Below, piece by piece: positions 48,001 to 58,554 of a stretch of DNA of 64,000 nt; position 1 is the first letter of the stretch; every line of letters starts with the position of its first letter. The notes below the pieces were generated by a model. That model was not told where the DNA came from and ran no database searches. It saw only the letters and a list, made by a program, of their open reading frames with translations. The DNA lies in the NCBI GenBank assembly GCA_900312665.1, contig ONZQ02000004.1, positions 874,244 to 938,243 on the forward strand, read 5' to 3'. The position numbers and the translations under genes are program-made. Source of the DNA: Cephalotrichum gorgonifer. Its lineage: Eukaryota > Ascomycota > Sordariomycetes > Microascales > Microascaceae.

Positions 48001-49765
48001 ATGTTACTCAAGACTTTAGTCGCTAGTGGGGTTCTGGGCGCTGTTGGCGTCAACGCCTTTTGGCGTATGGAATGCCCTCACCGGGTTGGTCTCGCGCGGG
48101 TTGATCCCCTATTGAACCCCGGCAGCCCTTCCCCACACGCCCATTCCATCTACGGCTCAAGTGGTATGTCACCCCATGCCTCGCCTGCCTATCTAGGCTT
48201 TACGCTTCGGAGTTTTCCCCGCTGGCTCCCTCTCCGTTACTCTGTCTCTAATATACTTGGACCCATAGCATTTGGTGTCTCATCCTTTTTCGAGCAGTTG
48301 GCGGCTGGCGACTGTACCTCATGTCGAGTCAAGCAGGACAAGTCGGCATACTGGCACCCCCAGCTTTATTTCAAGGATGACGCCACGAACCAATATGAAG
48401 AAGTCAACCCTCTCGGTGGCATGTTGGCGTAAGTAAAGCTCCTTCGTCTCTCACACCCTGGCCCCAATGCTTCAGCCATGGTGAAACTTACACCCATAAC
48501 TTGCGACCCAGATACTACTTCCTGAACGGCGAGGACATCCAGCCCTTTAAGCCGGGCTTCCGGATGATTGCGGGTGACAACACACGACGAGCCTTTACGG
48601 CTCCTTGGGACAGCCACTCGCCTGATCCAGAGAAGTCTGTATGGAGGGCGAAAGGCTACGTTACGCAGGACATTCTGAAGCAGTTGGCCGTTGGCGTCAA
48701 CTGTCTCAACTACGCCAAGCCGGGTGAGCCCACTTTGATGCGCCACTACCTACCCGACAAAGCCTACATTGATGCAAACTGCCCCGATGGGATTCGGTTT
48801 GAGATGATGTTCCCCTCCTGCTGGGTTGGTGGCGATGTTGTTGATACCCCTAACCACTCAGACCATGTCGCTTACCCGGACACCGTCATGGATGGCACTT
48901 GCCCTGAGGGTTTCCCCGTCCGTCTGCCAGGCCTCATGTTTGAGAGCTTCTATGATACTGTCCAATTCAAGGACAGATCTGGAACCTATGTTCTCTCTAA
49001 CGGCGACGTTGATGGTGAGTAGCAAGCTACCTTCACACATCAGCTTTGATACCGTGAGTAGCACTTGGGCTAACAACGATCTGGCATGTAGGGTATGGCT
49101 ATCACGGAGATTTCATATCAGGATGGGACGAGGAGACGCTGCGCCAGGCCATAAACGTCTGCACCAACAAAAGCGGGCGAATCGATGATTGCCCTATCTT
49201 CAACCTCCAGTCGCAAGACGAGGCATCGCAGTGCAATATGGAAGTCCCCTCCATTCTCGCCAGCGAAGACGTAACTGGCCCCATGAATTCTCTCCCGGGA
49301 AATATTCACCTGGGCGATATCATTGTCAACAGCATCGGTGGCGCCGAAGATCCAGCCCTTGGAGGGGACGTGCCCGGCGAGGTTCCGGCAGACAGCGCGG
49401 CTATGAACGGCTTGGCTGTGGAGCCAACTCCGGAGGCCCCCGCTGAACCAGAGCCAAGCCCGGTTGAGACTTCTACCCCCGAGAAGCCTACGCCCGAGGC
49501 GCCCGTTGTCACCGAGGCCCCCGAGCCTATCGTCCCTGAGAAAGACCTCAAGATCGTCAGAACCGACTACGTCCGGGATGGAAATGTGATGAGCAAGATT
49601 GTCAGGGTCGAGGAGGTAGTTTATGTTACTGAGACAGCCGAGGAGGTTGTCTACGTTACGAAGGAGGCCGATGAGACTAGCACGGCGGCTGATGAGGCCG
49701 TCAAGGCTAAACGCGCCCATGCTCGTATGCATAGGAGCGGCCACCTCGCACGCCGCCACCACTAG
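48001..49765 (+). CDS. Secreted DUF1996-domain protein
   Basis: Extracellular fungal protein of unknown function with a DUF1996 domain. Four exons (48001-48163, 48269-48428, 48512-49014, 49092-49765) give 1500 nt and 499 aa. A signal peptide (MLLKTLVASGVLGAVGVNA) precedes FWRMECPHRVGLARVDPLLN, the typical start of mature DUF1996 proteins. Conserved features are SPHAHSIYGSSAFG across intron 1, LAAGDCTSCRVKQDKSAYWHP, PFKPGFRMIAGD, FPSCWVGGDVVDTPNHSDHV, and the paired cysteines of NVCTNKSGRIDDCP. After about residue 370 the protein becomes a Pro/Glu/Ala-rich tail ending with two EEVVYVT motifs and a basic C-terminus (KRAHARMHRSGHLARRHH). No GPI signal or membrane anchor is visible. The tail is unusual for a soluble enzyme and may bind the wall; that is inference. 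Confidence 0.93.
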
Positions 49766-50770
49766 GTTTTCCACGATTTAATTGTGTACAGTTTTAGCTC
49801 GAGTTGAATCTGACGCTGTTTTCTTCTCGGGGTTGTTATTCCCATTGCATGATACGCACGCCTGTGTCCCGTGATCACCCAACGGGCAATGGAACCACGG
49901 GCTATTCTACTTACTTTTCTTCTTTTCTTTAATATTATGGATTAACTTCCAAGGCGATGGGGATTCTCGCGATGTATAGCCCTGAGGTAGCCAGGCCTAT
50001 GGGGCCCTGTCCCGTCGGGGCTGGACTACTTGGAATTCCTTGATTTCTGGTGTATATCCAGTTGTCTATGAATGGGAAACAGAGTTGCGCAGGAGTGAGG
50101 AAGCTTTCAAGCAGGGATGCGGTAATATGGCAAAGTTACCCATGGACTAAGGTGCTGGGCGTTGAGTGGAATTTATGATTTCCTAGGCACGTTAGGTGGC
50201 ATCATTTCGTCGGGGCTGTTCTTCGATCAAGATATCCAAATCGAATCGTGTCTTCATAGAATGTTCATACGTCCCCTTGTAATGTAAGACAGTGATATCC
50301 TGACCAGGAGGATATATATTCATTGTGGTTCTCGTTTCCTCATTAACTATTGATGGATATGGTCCGCCTCTGGCCAAAGTACGAATTCTTCGCGGCTTTA
50401 TTGCTCGATGCCTTCCGCTCTGGGAACGCCACGTTTGTCCTTTTCTCGTTATCTTTATGAGTTGGGGCTGCTGCTAGCTCTTTCTGTTGGGCAGAAGGCC
50501 TCGAAGAGCTGACCTGGGCGATAAGAGGTAGGGAGGTTGATGAGAAGGGGAGAAGGAAGCGGGGAGGGTGCGACAAATAGCTTCCAGGCCGCAATAACTC
50601 CAGCAAATCCTTCTTATAACCGAGAGAGCACTCGAGACGAGACCGGAGGGAGGCCTAATGATTGCCTCGAGAGGGAATTCGCCATCTATACCTGCCCTAT
50701 GAGGCATTGCCGATAGGAAAACGCCCTCTCAGGGGGGTCTAGCCGCAGCTTGGTGCACAGTTGGACATGG
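49766..50770. other. Convergent interval with orphan coding-like frame
   Basis: About 1 kb between the stops of the DUF1996 gene and the pICln gene. It includes the orphan minus-strand frame at 50192-50465, listed separately. Otherwise no gene is seen. Confidence 0.45.
50192..50465 (-). pseudogene. Orphan coding-like fragment
   Basis: A minus-strand frame runs open for about 91 codons to a stop at 50192. It includes VNEETRTTMNIYPPGQDITV and a continuation of mixed charged and aromatic residues ending EEQPRRNDAT. The composition is protein-like rather than low complexity. There is no ATG in the first 60 codons; the first in-frame ATG leaves only about 43 residues. I recognise no domain. It may be the last exon of an unrecognised gene, a decayed gene fragment, or chance. 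Confidence 0.2.
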
Positions 50771-51763
50771 CTACTCCACCCTCGGCCTCTTACTCTCGGA
50801 GTCCTCATCCTTCTCGCCATTGACTTTCTCCGTCTCCTCCCGATTCCTCACTCTTCCCGCCCCATCCCCTAACTCCTCGCCCTCACCCTCACCTTCACCC
50901 TCCGCATTCCCGATCCAGTTCCCCTCCTCGTCAAAGTACTCGTGGACGTTCTCCGCCGTTATCCACCCCGAGCTCCCCGGCATCGGAGGCGGCAGCCCGC
51001 CGTCCCCCGCGCCCCTCATGACCCCGCTGAAGCCCTCCAGCGCCTCGAACTCGGGGTTCCCCTCAAACACGATGCGGTCGTCGTCGTCGTCGTCGTCTTC
51101 CTCGTCTACGGGGTCCGGGTGGAGGTTCGAACACGCGGATATGGCCTCGAACAGGTGCTTCGTCACGGACGCGGAGTCCTCCTCGTCCGCGGGCGCGGCG
51201 GGGATGAGCGTGAGCTCCGTGGTCTCTGAGCCGTCGTCGTCGGCGTCGCCTAGCTCCATCTGCATCCAGATGCCTTGGACCTGGGAGGGGCCCTCTCCGA
51301 TGGTCTTGAGGGCGTGGATTGATATCGTGGGGTACGATATCGTGACGCCTACTTGCGCCTCATGGTTGAAGAGCGTCAAGTTTCTGAGCGCGCGGAGTTT
51401 TATTAGTCGAGTTGAAGAACGGGTGGGAGTCTACATTGGGCGCGTCTGGAGTAAAAGGGATGGGTGGGTAGGAGGGCGAATCACTTACGCCGAGTTCACC
51501 CATACGTCGAGCTTCTGCTCTATTAGCTCCTCGGAGCTACCCGCGGAAGGTGCCTCGGGCCCTGAGGGTGTAGAGGTGGCGTCGGCGGGGAAGACGGGGA
51601 GAGAGCCGAGCTGGCTCTTGGATATCCAGCACTTGGCGCCCGCAGCCTTGAAGTGGAGGACCGGGTTCCCGTCGAAGAAGGTGTCTGGCGTCTGGGATTC
51701 ATATTCCGCGAGTGGGGTGAAGTCCGCCTCGGAGGGAGGGGAGCGGATGGTCGTCGTTGGCAT
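50771..51763 (-). CDS. ICln: pICln (methylosome subunit, Sm assembly chaperone)
   Basis: Acidic chaperone of the Voldacs/ICln family. Family members hold Sm proteins before snRNP assembly and work with the PRMT5 methylosome; the name comes from an early proposal about chloride currents. Two exons (51489-51763 and 50771-51383) around a 105-bp intron give 888 nt and 295 aa. The PH-like fold is suggested by FFDGNPVLHFKAAGAKCWIS, LDVWVNSANLTLF across the intron, GVTISYPTISIHALKT and GIWMQMEL. The acidic loops and tail (EEDDDDDDDR, about residues 190-200) and the terminal FDEEGNWIGNAEGEGEGEG are typical of ICln. In this window SmD3, a known ICln client in other eukaryotes, lies about 15 kb away. 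Family assignment is confident; the methylosome role in this fungus is inferred. Confidence 0.9.
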
Positions 51764-52196
51764 GACTGAAAATTGGGATTCTATATAGTTCGAGTTATCT
51801 CTGAGAATGGGCTATATGAAATCCGATGGAGTATATAACAACAGGAGCTTGCCTATGAGCATAGCTTGAGTAGGCAGCTTGATGTGGTGTAGTGGGGGTG
51901 AGTGAAGGAGCATGAGTGGGGCATTTGGCTTATCCCTTATCTCCACGTGACCGCCAGCCGGTGAGAGTCCCTTAAACCGCCCCACCAAGAACGTCATCCA
52001 CTTAGTGTCGCGGGGACACATCCTCAGACGTCGTTGTCCGCTTACACAACATTCCTCATCTACCGGCTCTTATACACACCTACCCACCTCTCTTCCCGGG
52101 GCTGTCTCGTTAATACATCTTTCCCGAAATCCCAATTATCTTCTCACTCCTCTAGCACTATCCCGACACACCACGAGCCGAGCTACCTGGGCAATC
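51764..52196. other. Divergent promoter interval
   Basis: 433 bp between pICln (minus) and the small plus-strand gene that begins at 52197. No separate gene is seen. It should contain both promoters. Confidence 0.5.
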
Positions 52197-52831
52197 ATGT
52201 ACAATAGTCGTATGTAACCCCCTCCTTTCTCACCCAGACGTTTAAGTATTAGAATGGACACTCAACTAACATACCCCCCCCCCAAGGACCTCACCCGCTC
52301 CTCCAACAAATCCCCCTAACCGTTTCCCCATTCATACCCCTCCCAACAGCCCCAACCCTCCCCTACAACTACCATCAAATGCCCTCCACGCTCCCCCCCT
52401 CCATCCTCAACCCCCCGCCATCCGACCCCTCCGCCGCCGCCTCCGCCTCTGCCTCCGCCTCCCCAGCCTCCCAGCCGAAGGCGCGCTACGTCGTCTCGAA
52501 CGCGGGCCACGCCGCGCACCCGGACGACATCGTCGCCACCTGCCGGGAGATGCACAAGCACCTGGACGCCATGCGCGCCGACGCCGAGCGCGACCTCGCC
52601 GCCCTGAGGGAGGGCGCCCGGCAGAGGGAGCTGGCGGAGAAGAGGAGGATCGCGCCCGGGTGGCTCGACAGCGAGCTCAGGGTCTTGGAGCCGCAGAGGA
52701 ATGACGGGGCCGCCGCGGCGGAGGAGGGAGAGGGCGACGGGGAGGAGAAGAAGATGGCTGCGGAGGGGGCTGTTGGTGGGGAGGGGGGCGAGGAACTGGA
52801 TCGCGCCTTTGGGTCGATGAGGGTCGGGTGA
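52197..52831 (+). CDS. Unknown small conserved-looking protein with 13-nt first exon
   Basis: I do not recognise a named family. A 13-nt first exon (52197-52209, encoding MYNS plus one base) ends at a GTATGT donor. The acceptor CCCAAG at 52281-52286 opens the second exon (52287-52831), giving 558 nt and 185 aa in frame. After a Pro-rich N-terminus (YNYHQMPSTLPPSILNPPPS) and an Ala/Ser run, a helical segment follows (about residues 75-140: ARYVVSNAGHAAHPDDIVAT, then CREMHKHLDAMRADAERDL) with coiled-coil character and ending APGWLDSELRVLEPQ. The acidic Gly/Glu C-terminus is low complexity. If the micro-exon is not used, the frame would start at MPSTLPPS (52379). The 3' untranslated region runs into an assembly gap. 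Confidence 0.65.
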
Positions 52832-52899
52832 GGTGCATGTGTGTGTGTGTGTGTGGACAAATTCGCGCGCGCGCGTGTGGCTACGTTCGAGGGGGTTGG

Positions 52900-53020
52900 G
52901 GTTATATGCAGTTCGTTTTTTAGTCATGCGGTCAGGGTGGGGGGGGTCGGGNNNNNNNNNNNNNNNNNNNNGGTTATATGCAGCGTTTTTTTATCATGCG
53001 GTCAGTGGGGGGGGGGCGTT
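52900..53020. repeat. Near-identical copies flanking the gap
   Basis: The 52900-52951 segment (GGTTATATGCAG, T-run, TCATGCGGTCAG, G-run) recurs at 52972-53020 with small indels in its homopolymer runs and a few substitutions. The 20 Ns sit exactly between the copies. The most economical reading is that the two contig ends overlap and were not merged, so the true genome probably has one copy. Confidence 0.75.
52952..52971. other. Assembly gap, 20 Ns
   Basis: A run of exactly 20 undetermined bases marks a scaffold join. Its size is probably a placeholder. Confidence 0.98.
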
Positions 53021-53974
53021 GGGAACGACTATTTTATGTTTTGTTTTTAGTTGGCACGGCATCACCGCGAAGGCAGCATTGGTAGGCTTTTTTATCTCTT
53101 CGTTATTCATGAATGTGGAGGTCTAGGATTACTTACTCTTCGTTCTGCTTCCATGGGAATACGGAATGATTATGACAACTCATTACCCGGGGCAATAAAA
53201 TGAAGATACCGTACACCCTTAGTCGTTCCTACATGTAAGAATTTTATCTATCTACGAATCCCCACTGGACACCCGACAGACTCATTCCAACCGGCGATGG
53301 GAACATACGGAAGCAGGAGAGTAGCAGAGCCACCCTCGCCCGGCCAGCCACCAGAAAAGACACAGTCGAACGACGTCCGGATAGAGTGCATAGAGAAGTC
53401 AAAGTTAAATTCCCCTAGCTAAACCGTGGGCCCAAGCTCGCTCAGTACTGGAAACAACGAAAAAACTCCGGATACTCAAAAAGAGTAAAAAGACAGAGGG
53501 AAAAAAACATAACTTATCGGTCGTCAAAGTGGATTGGACAAAGAAAATCAGTTTCATCTGCACACCAGGTTCTTTCTCTTCCCTTACCCCCATTCTCCCT
53601 CGCGCACCACCCCTTTGTTTTGATTGAGCTGCTCCGTTTTGCATCCCTTCCCTCCTCTCCTTTTGTTTGTAAACTGTATCGGGATGACATCTCCTATTCC
53701 TCGCGGAATTCGCAACCAGTTCTCCCAGATTCGACGATCCTCCATCTGCAAACAAAGATTCCAGGAGAAAAGGTGCTAGATAAACAAGGTAGACGTGCAA
53801 GACATTGAACTAGACGAAAGGAAGAAAAAAAAGGCAGCCAGTCGAGAGAAGATTTGGGTATCGATACGGGTAATAATAACACATTCGCCACGACTTCACA
53901 CCAGCCTTCCTTCGAAGAAGTCTGGTCCTCACCTCCCCCCCCCCCGACGTCGAAACTCGGGTTACGCACGGCGC

Positions 53975-56039
53975 CTAAGCTGTCTTGACATCCCCGTCAC
54001 CGAGTGTCGCCTGCGTCTGCGATAGAGGTGTGGTAGCCTGTCGGTCCTCCCTCCGCTTCCGCCCGAGTCTCTCGCACCATTCCTCGGCGCTGACGATCGT
54101 GCCGTCTAGAACGCCGCTGACTTGCGCCATCATGTCAACGCCCTCCTTGGCGAGGATGAGGACTCTCTGTGCGCCCTCCTTGACGTTCTTCTCGCGATTG
54201 TGGTCGCTCTCGTCTCCTTCCGCGGATCGCTGCTGCTGCCTCGTCTCAGACGAGGACGACTGCGGTCGTGACGGGTTCGAGGTAGCCATGGCAAGCTGCC
54301 ACTTCCGCGGCAGGCCCGTCAGATGCCGCCGAACGAGTATCCTCGCGTTTTCCGGCAATGCACCACCCGTGTACTTTGATACTGTTTCAACAACGTCTCG
54401 TAGGGTCTTGATCACGTCCGTCTTGAGCGAAGCTATTCGGGCTGCAAGCTCCTTCCGGTCTGCCCGCGGTGCCGAAGTATCTGGCGCCCCGGATGCCGCC
54501 TCGACGTCTTCCATCACGCTGTCTTCCTGAGGTGTTCCGGAACCTGCGGTTTCTTCCGCCGGTTCCACCTCTTTCGCCTGTTCCGCCTGTTCCGCTTGCT
54601 CGTATTGCTCCAATGTCTCTTTGAGAGTCCCAATCACCCTGGCGATGTGGTCATTGGCCCATCGCAACCAGGTTAAGCAGTACTTCAGGCTCCGCAGACT
54701 CTCCTCGCTCATGGCTATACTCAGCCCCGAGGTAGACATTATCAACCGGCTCTGCCATCGCGTGTTGGCAACAGTGGTGCGATTGCCCTTTGCCAGGGAG
54801 CCATCCGCTGTTTCAGTGTAGGCCGGCGAGCTCTCCTCGTACGTCGGAAGCGTATCCACGGTACTGGCTTGAGAGAGGCGACGGCCAGACTTGGTCCCAG
54901 ACACGTCCGGTGACTGTGTAGCCGGCGCATCGGGAGATTCAGGGACCAGCGTAGTCTCTGTATCGGTTGGCGACCTCCATCCGTCTACTCTCCGCCTTTT
55001 GTTGATGGAATCTTGACCTGACTCGAGATCTTGTCTCTTTGGTTGCTTGCGGCCCAAGAACCATCGGACTGAGCCTTCAACACCCGTGACGCGACCTACC
55101 GACCCAACGGTATTGGCGATGGGGCCCAGATATCCCTCGACATACTCGGCGCTGGACTTGAAGCGAGGGGAATAGTTCTTTGAGCTGTTATACGCCGATG
55201 CGGCACCCCCTATCGTCGTGGCGAGGAGTGGATGAGACGTAGTCAGTAGGGAAATAAGAGGCTCGGGCTGTGGCGCCGTGCGCGGACCTGGGGTTTGCGC
55301 AGAGGGCACCGAGCCGTGAGATGGAGAGCGGCCATGCAGAGAGGTGTAGGACGTTGGCGGAGAGTACAAGAAATCTGGCACAAAAGATCAGTACTGGGAG
55401 CCCCTTCCAGTAATCACACCACGGGCGCGGATGAGACAATCCACGCGACGGGTTTTACATACCAGCTCGCAAGTCACCGAGGGCCTCGGCAGCCAATCGT
55501 ACATCGGGATCATCCAAGCTCACGCTACTCGCCCTGCCGTCAAAGTAATCGGGAGACGCTGCGCTGGTCGCGCTGTTGCTGGTGGTATCGACGTCCATCC
55601 TTGCAGGAGACCCCTCGGCCGCGTGGGGCTGCTGCAGACTGTCGCGATGGTTTAGTGTGGGCCACGGCGAGTGGGCGGATTGTGGAGGTGCGGTGTTCGA
55701 CGAGTCTGCGAGCTGCGACGAGGTATTGCGGAGAGGCTGGCAGCCGGTCACCGACGAAAGGGAGGGTAGTGTGTTGCCATTCTCTCGGGCCAAGGCTGAG
55801 GCGGACTGGATGGGGGGTAGGTCGGTGGCGGGCGCTTCTGGGAAGTGCAGGGAAGAAGGGTCGTGGGATTGGTATTGCAGTCTGCGGTTGCCGTAAATAT
55901 CGTGGGCGATGTCGTCGGATTTTATTCGCGAGTCGTGTTGGTCGCTCGTTGGCCACGGCTCTGTCGAGGGCTCTATCGAGGACTCGCTCGGTCGGGACCG
56001 AGACTCGGGAGGCCGTTGCAGCATGTGATTGTGTTCCAT
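53975..56039 (-). CDS. OPI1: Transcriptional repressor Opi1
   Basis: Repressor of phospholipid (inositol/choline-responsive) genes. In yeast it is held at the ER by phosphatidic acid and Scs2 and enters the nucleus when inositol is present. Two exons (55463-56039 and 53975-55374) around an 88-bp intron give 1977 nt and 658 aa. The intron splits ALGDLRADFLYSPP, the start of the conserved region. Opi1 signatures follow: LISLLTTSHPLLATTIGGAA, NYSPRFKSSAEYVEGYLGPI, ANTVGSVGRVTGVEGSVRWF, and RLIMSTSGLSIAMSEESLRS with LKYCLTWLRWANDHI. The last conserved block is KYTGGALPENARILVRRHL. A Glu/Ala/Gln repeat (EQAEQAEQAKEVEPAEE) sits at about 465-482. The N-terminal 190 residues are disordered. I see no clear FFAT motif, so ER anchoring through Scs2 is not supported by sequence here. 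Confidence 0.94.
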
Positions 56040-58554
56040 GGGCCAGGCAGGTTACCGGGCGGAGAAGGTCGAGAAATTCGTTAGGTACTCTCAGTGCCGC
56101 TTGCTTCAGAAATGGGCGGCTTCGCATTCGTGCTCGTGGGATGAATGCGAGTTGAATAGCGGCGGGGACAGCACAGGACGGGACGAGGCGAGAAACGAGG
56201 GGAGGGCTCGCATCAGGAACCTGACCATGGGACTATCCCGAAGTTTTAGGGGATGCAGGGGCCGGGGCAGGCGAATGGGTGTGATGACTGATGCCGATGC
56301 GGGCACATGGCATGGCGAGTAATTGGATACGAGCAGTACATCTTGGGTACAAAGCACATGTAAAAAGAGCTGAGAAGGATGACCCAAGCAAGGTGACCGG
56401 GGGGTTGGGGGGGGCGCATGTTCCCCCCCCGACCTAATTGGTAAGGTTTTGGTACGAGGACCTACCTGGTCGTACCTACCTCGCCTAGTAAATACTTCAG
56501 GTAGTACTCACAATCATGCATTTCGATAATACAAGCATGAGGCGAAACCAGGCAAGATGTAAGTAAACGCAATTCATTCATACGATACTTGCATAAAGTG
56601 ACCTGGAAAGCGAGATGTAGGTACTCGTACTCAGACTATTGAAGAAATCAGACTATTGAAGAAGCTCAATCGAAACAGACCCTGAACAATACATGTAGAG
56701 AACGTGGACAACAGCGGATGAAGGCTCTGGTCCCTTAGTTAGGTCTCCGCCGTTGACCAATCAGTACCTATTATCTGTCTGTACTCCGTACTCCTTCTGC
56801 CTTGGAACTCCAAAATCCTTCATCAGTAGTTACCGATTCCAATAATACCAAAAGGTAATTTCTGACGAGCCTACCCTATCCTGCTGTTGCAGCCCACCAT
56901 AGTGTTCATGAGATCGACCCTCTAGCCTCTGGCAACATATGGATCAAGGTTGGCTTTTCCAGCAGCTGAGAAGGCAGCCGCCGCAGGGCGTGTCTAGTCT
57001 TGCTCTTGAAGCTGCATTAGCCGGGCTGTGAGGAAGCCGAGTGTCGCCCATTCAAGGTAACAATTAGCGCTAGTTGTTGTGGTACAAGTAGACGGATGGG
57101 ACTGCGGGTACAAGAATCTAGCCGTGCTCGTACTGGTAAGTACTCTTAGGTAGGGCTTCCCTTTTCGCCTGCTCACCATAAGCACAAGTACTGAGTACTC
57201 TGCACGCACGTGTCAGAGCGTACAATGTACTAATCAGAGTAGAGTTTAAGTCGGCAGGGTTATCCTCCATTGCCATTGCATGTGAAAGCCACTCAGAGAC
57301 TCATCCCCATGTCGGGATGCCCAGCCGGCATTTCGGCTTCTCATAGAATTCGCGACTTGGTATTAGCTCCAAGGTAGCGGCTCATTATGGCATCAACACG
57401 TGGGGAGAAGTCTTGCGCCATCCTGCCAATTCTTCACCACAGAGTATTGTGATCCGAACGACGATAGAGTCAAAGGGCAGCCTGCGTCGGTGTTCCAGAA
57501 TGTCCTCCCATCAACGAGAACAGACCCACACAGGTGACGAGTTTGCTCAGTTCGGGGGTGCTAATCAGGTAACTACCATGTGGGTTGGTGTTTTGTAATA
57601 GCCCCCGCCTCGCCAAGCCAAACAGAGACAGACAGGTGTTTGCAGGTGCTCAACTTGCCAGCTGTCGAAGAGACACAAATCGTGAGGCAGAGCAAAAAAT
57701 AGATCACATCCATCCTCTTGGTTTCTTCGTGGAGGCGCGAACGTCCCGATGCCTCTCCCTCTACCAACACCAGGTGGTCATCGGCGGTGGCGGGCGGCCC
57801 CGTAGCCGAAACACTACATCTCTGATTGGCGTCTTCATACATAATTATATTGAAGTCAAGCAGATATATGGCTCTTCTGACGCCGCCCAAGCAATCAAAG
57901 TCCGAAGACCATGCTCGGCCAGTTCTTTATAGAACCAAGTCCTTCTCTGCGTCTCGAAATCGCTAACTTCATCGATGGGCACACGGTCGACGCCAGCAGA
58001 AAGCTGGCGCCTATTGTGTAACAAGAGTTGCACTGTCTAAAAGGACGCATGAGTAAGAAAGGGGAAAGAAAATTCCTTCTCGATTCAGCGACTGGTATTT
58101 ATAGCCATGGACATAAAACGTCACATGACCTTACATAATACAAAACTTTTTCGGGGTGTCCGTCCCACATTCGAAGACCCACTACGACCGACGCACATGT
58201 TAGCCATCGTGTAATCGAGTTTCTGTCTGGGACTAGGCATATTTGGCGAGCTTCCTCTTAAATCTAGTTACACATCGGTCCGCCTACCGGACAGGCCCTC
58301 ATGAGCATGCCACGTAACTAAGATCTTATTACTGGGAATCTCATATTCACTCATCATCTGTCTCGCTGCTTCTATTTTCAACCCAATCGGTATTATCTCC
58401 GTCAGGTCACATCACTCCAAGTCCAGGAAGGAGCAGCTACCTACCCCACATATAATAAATCTCTAGATCTTTCCTACCCAAAGACTAGGAATCATCCTAT
58501 TTTCATTCTCACTCGCCTCATCTACACATATTATTCGCCAAACCCGAGACGATC
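56040..58554. other. Divergent gene-poor interval
   Basis: About 2.5 kb between Opi1 (minus) and Rkm4 (plus). It contains a 17-bp tandem duplication near 56633-56668 (CAGACTATTGAAGAAAT), a G-run and C-run near 56398-56432, and several GTACTCGTAC/CAAGTACTGAGTAC-like words around 56620 and 57120-57200. A minus-strand coding-like frame at 57845-58033 is discussed as an observation. No complete gene is supported. Confidence 0.45.

Larger units (their letters stand above)
52832..53974. other. Intergenic interval containing an assembly gap
   Basis: About 1.1 kb between the small plus-strand gene and the 3' end of Opi1. It has (GT) and (GC) simple repeats at 52839-52880, a near-duplicate of about 50 bp on both sides of the N-run, and a poly-C run at 53935-53947. 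No gene is seen. Confidence 0.5.
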
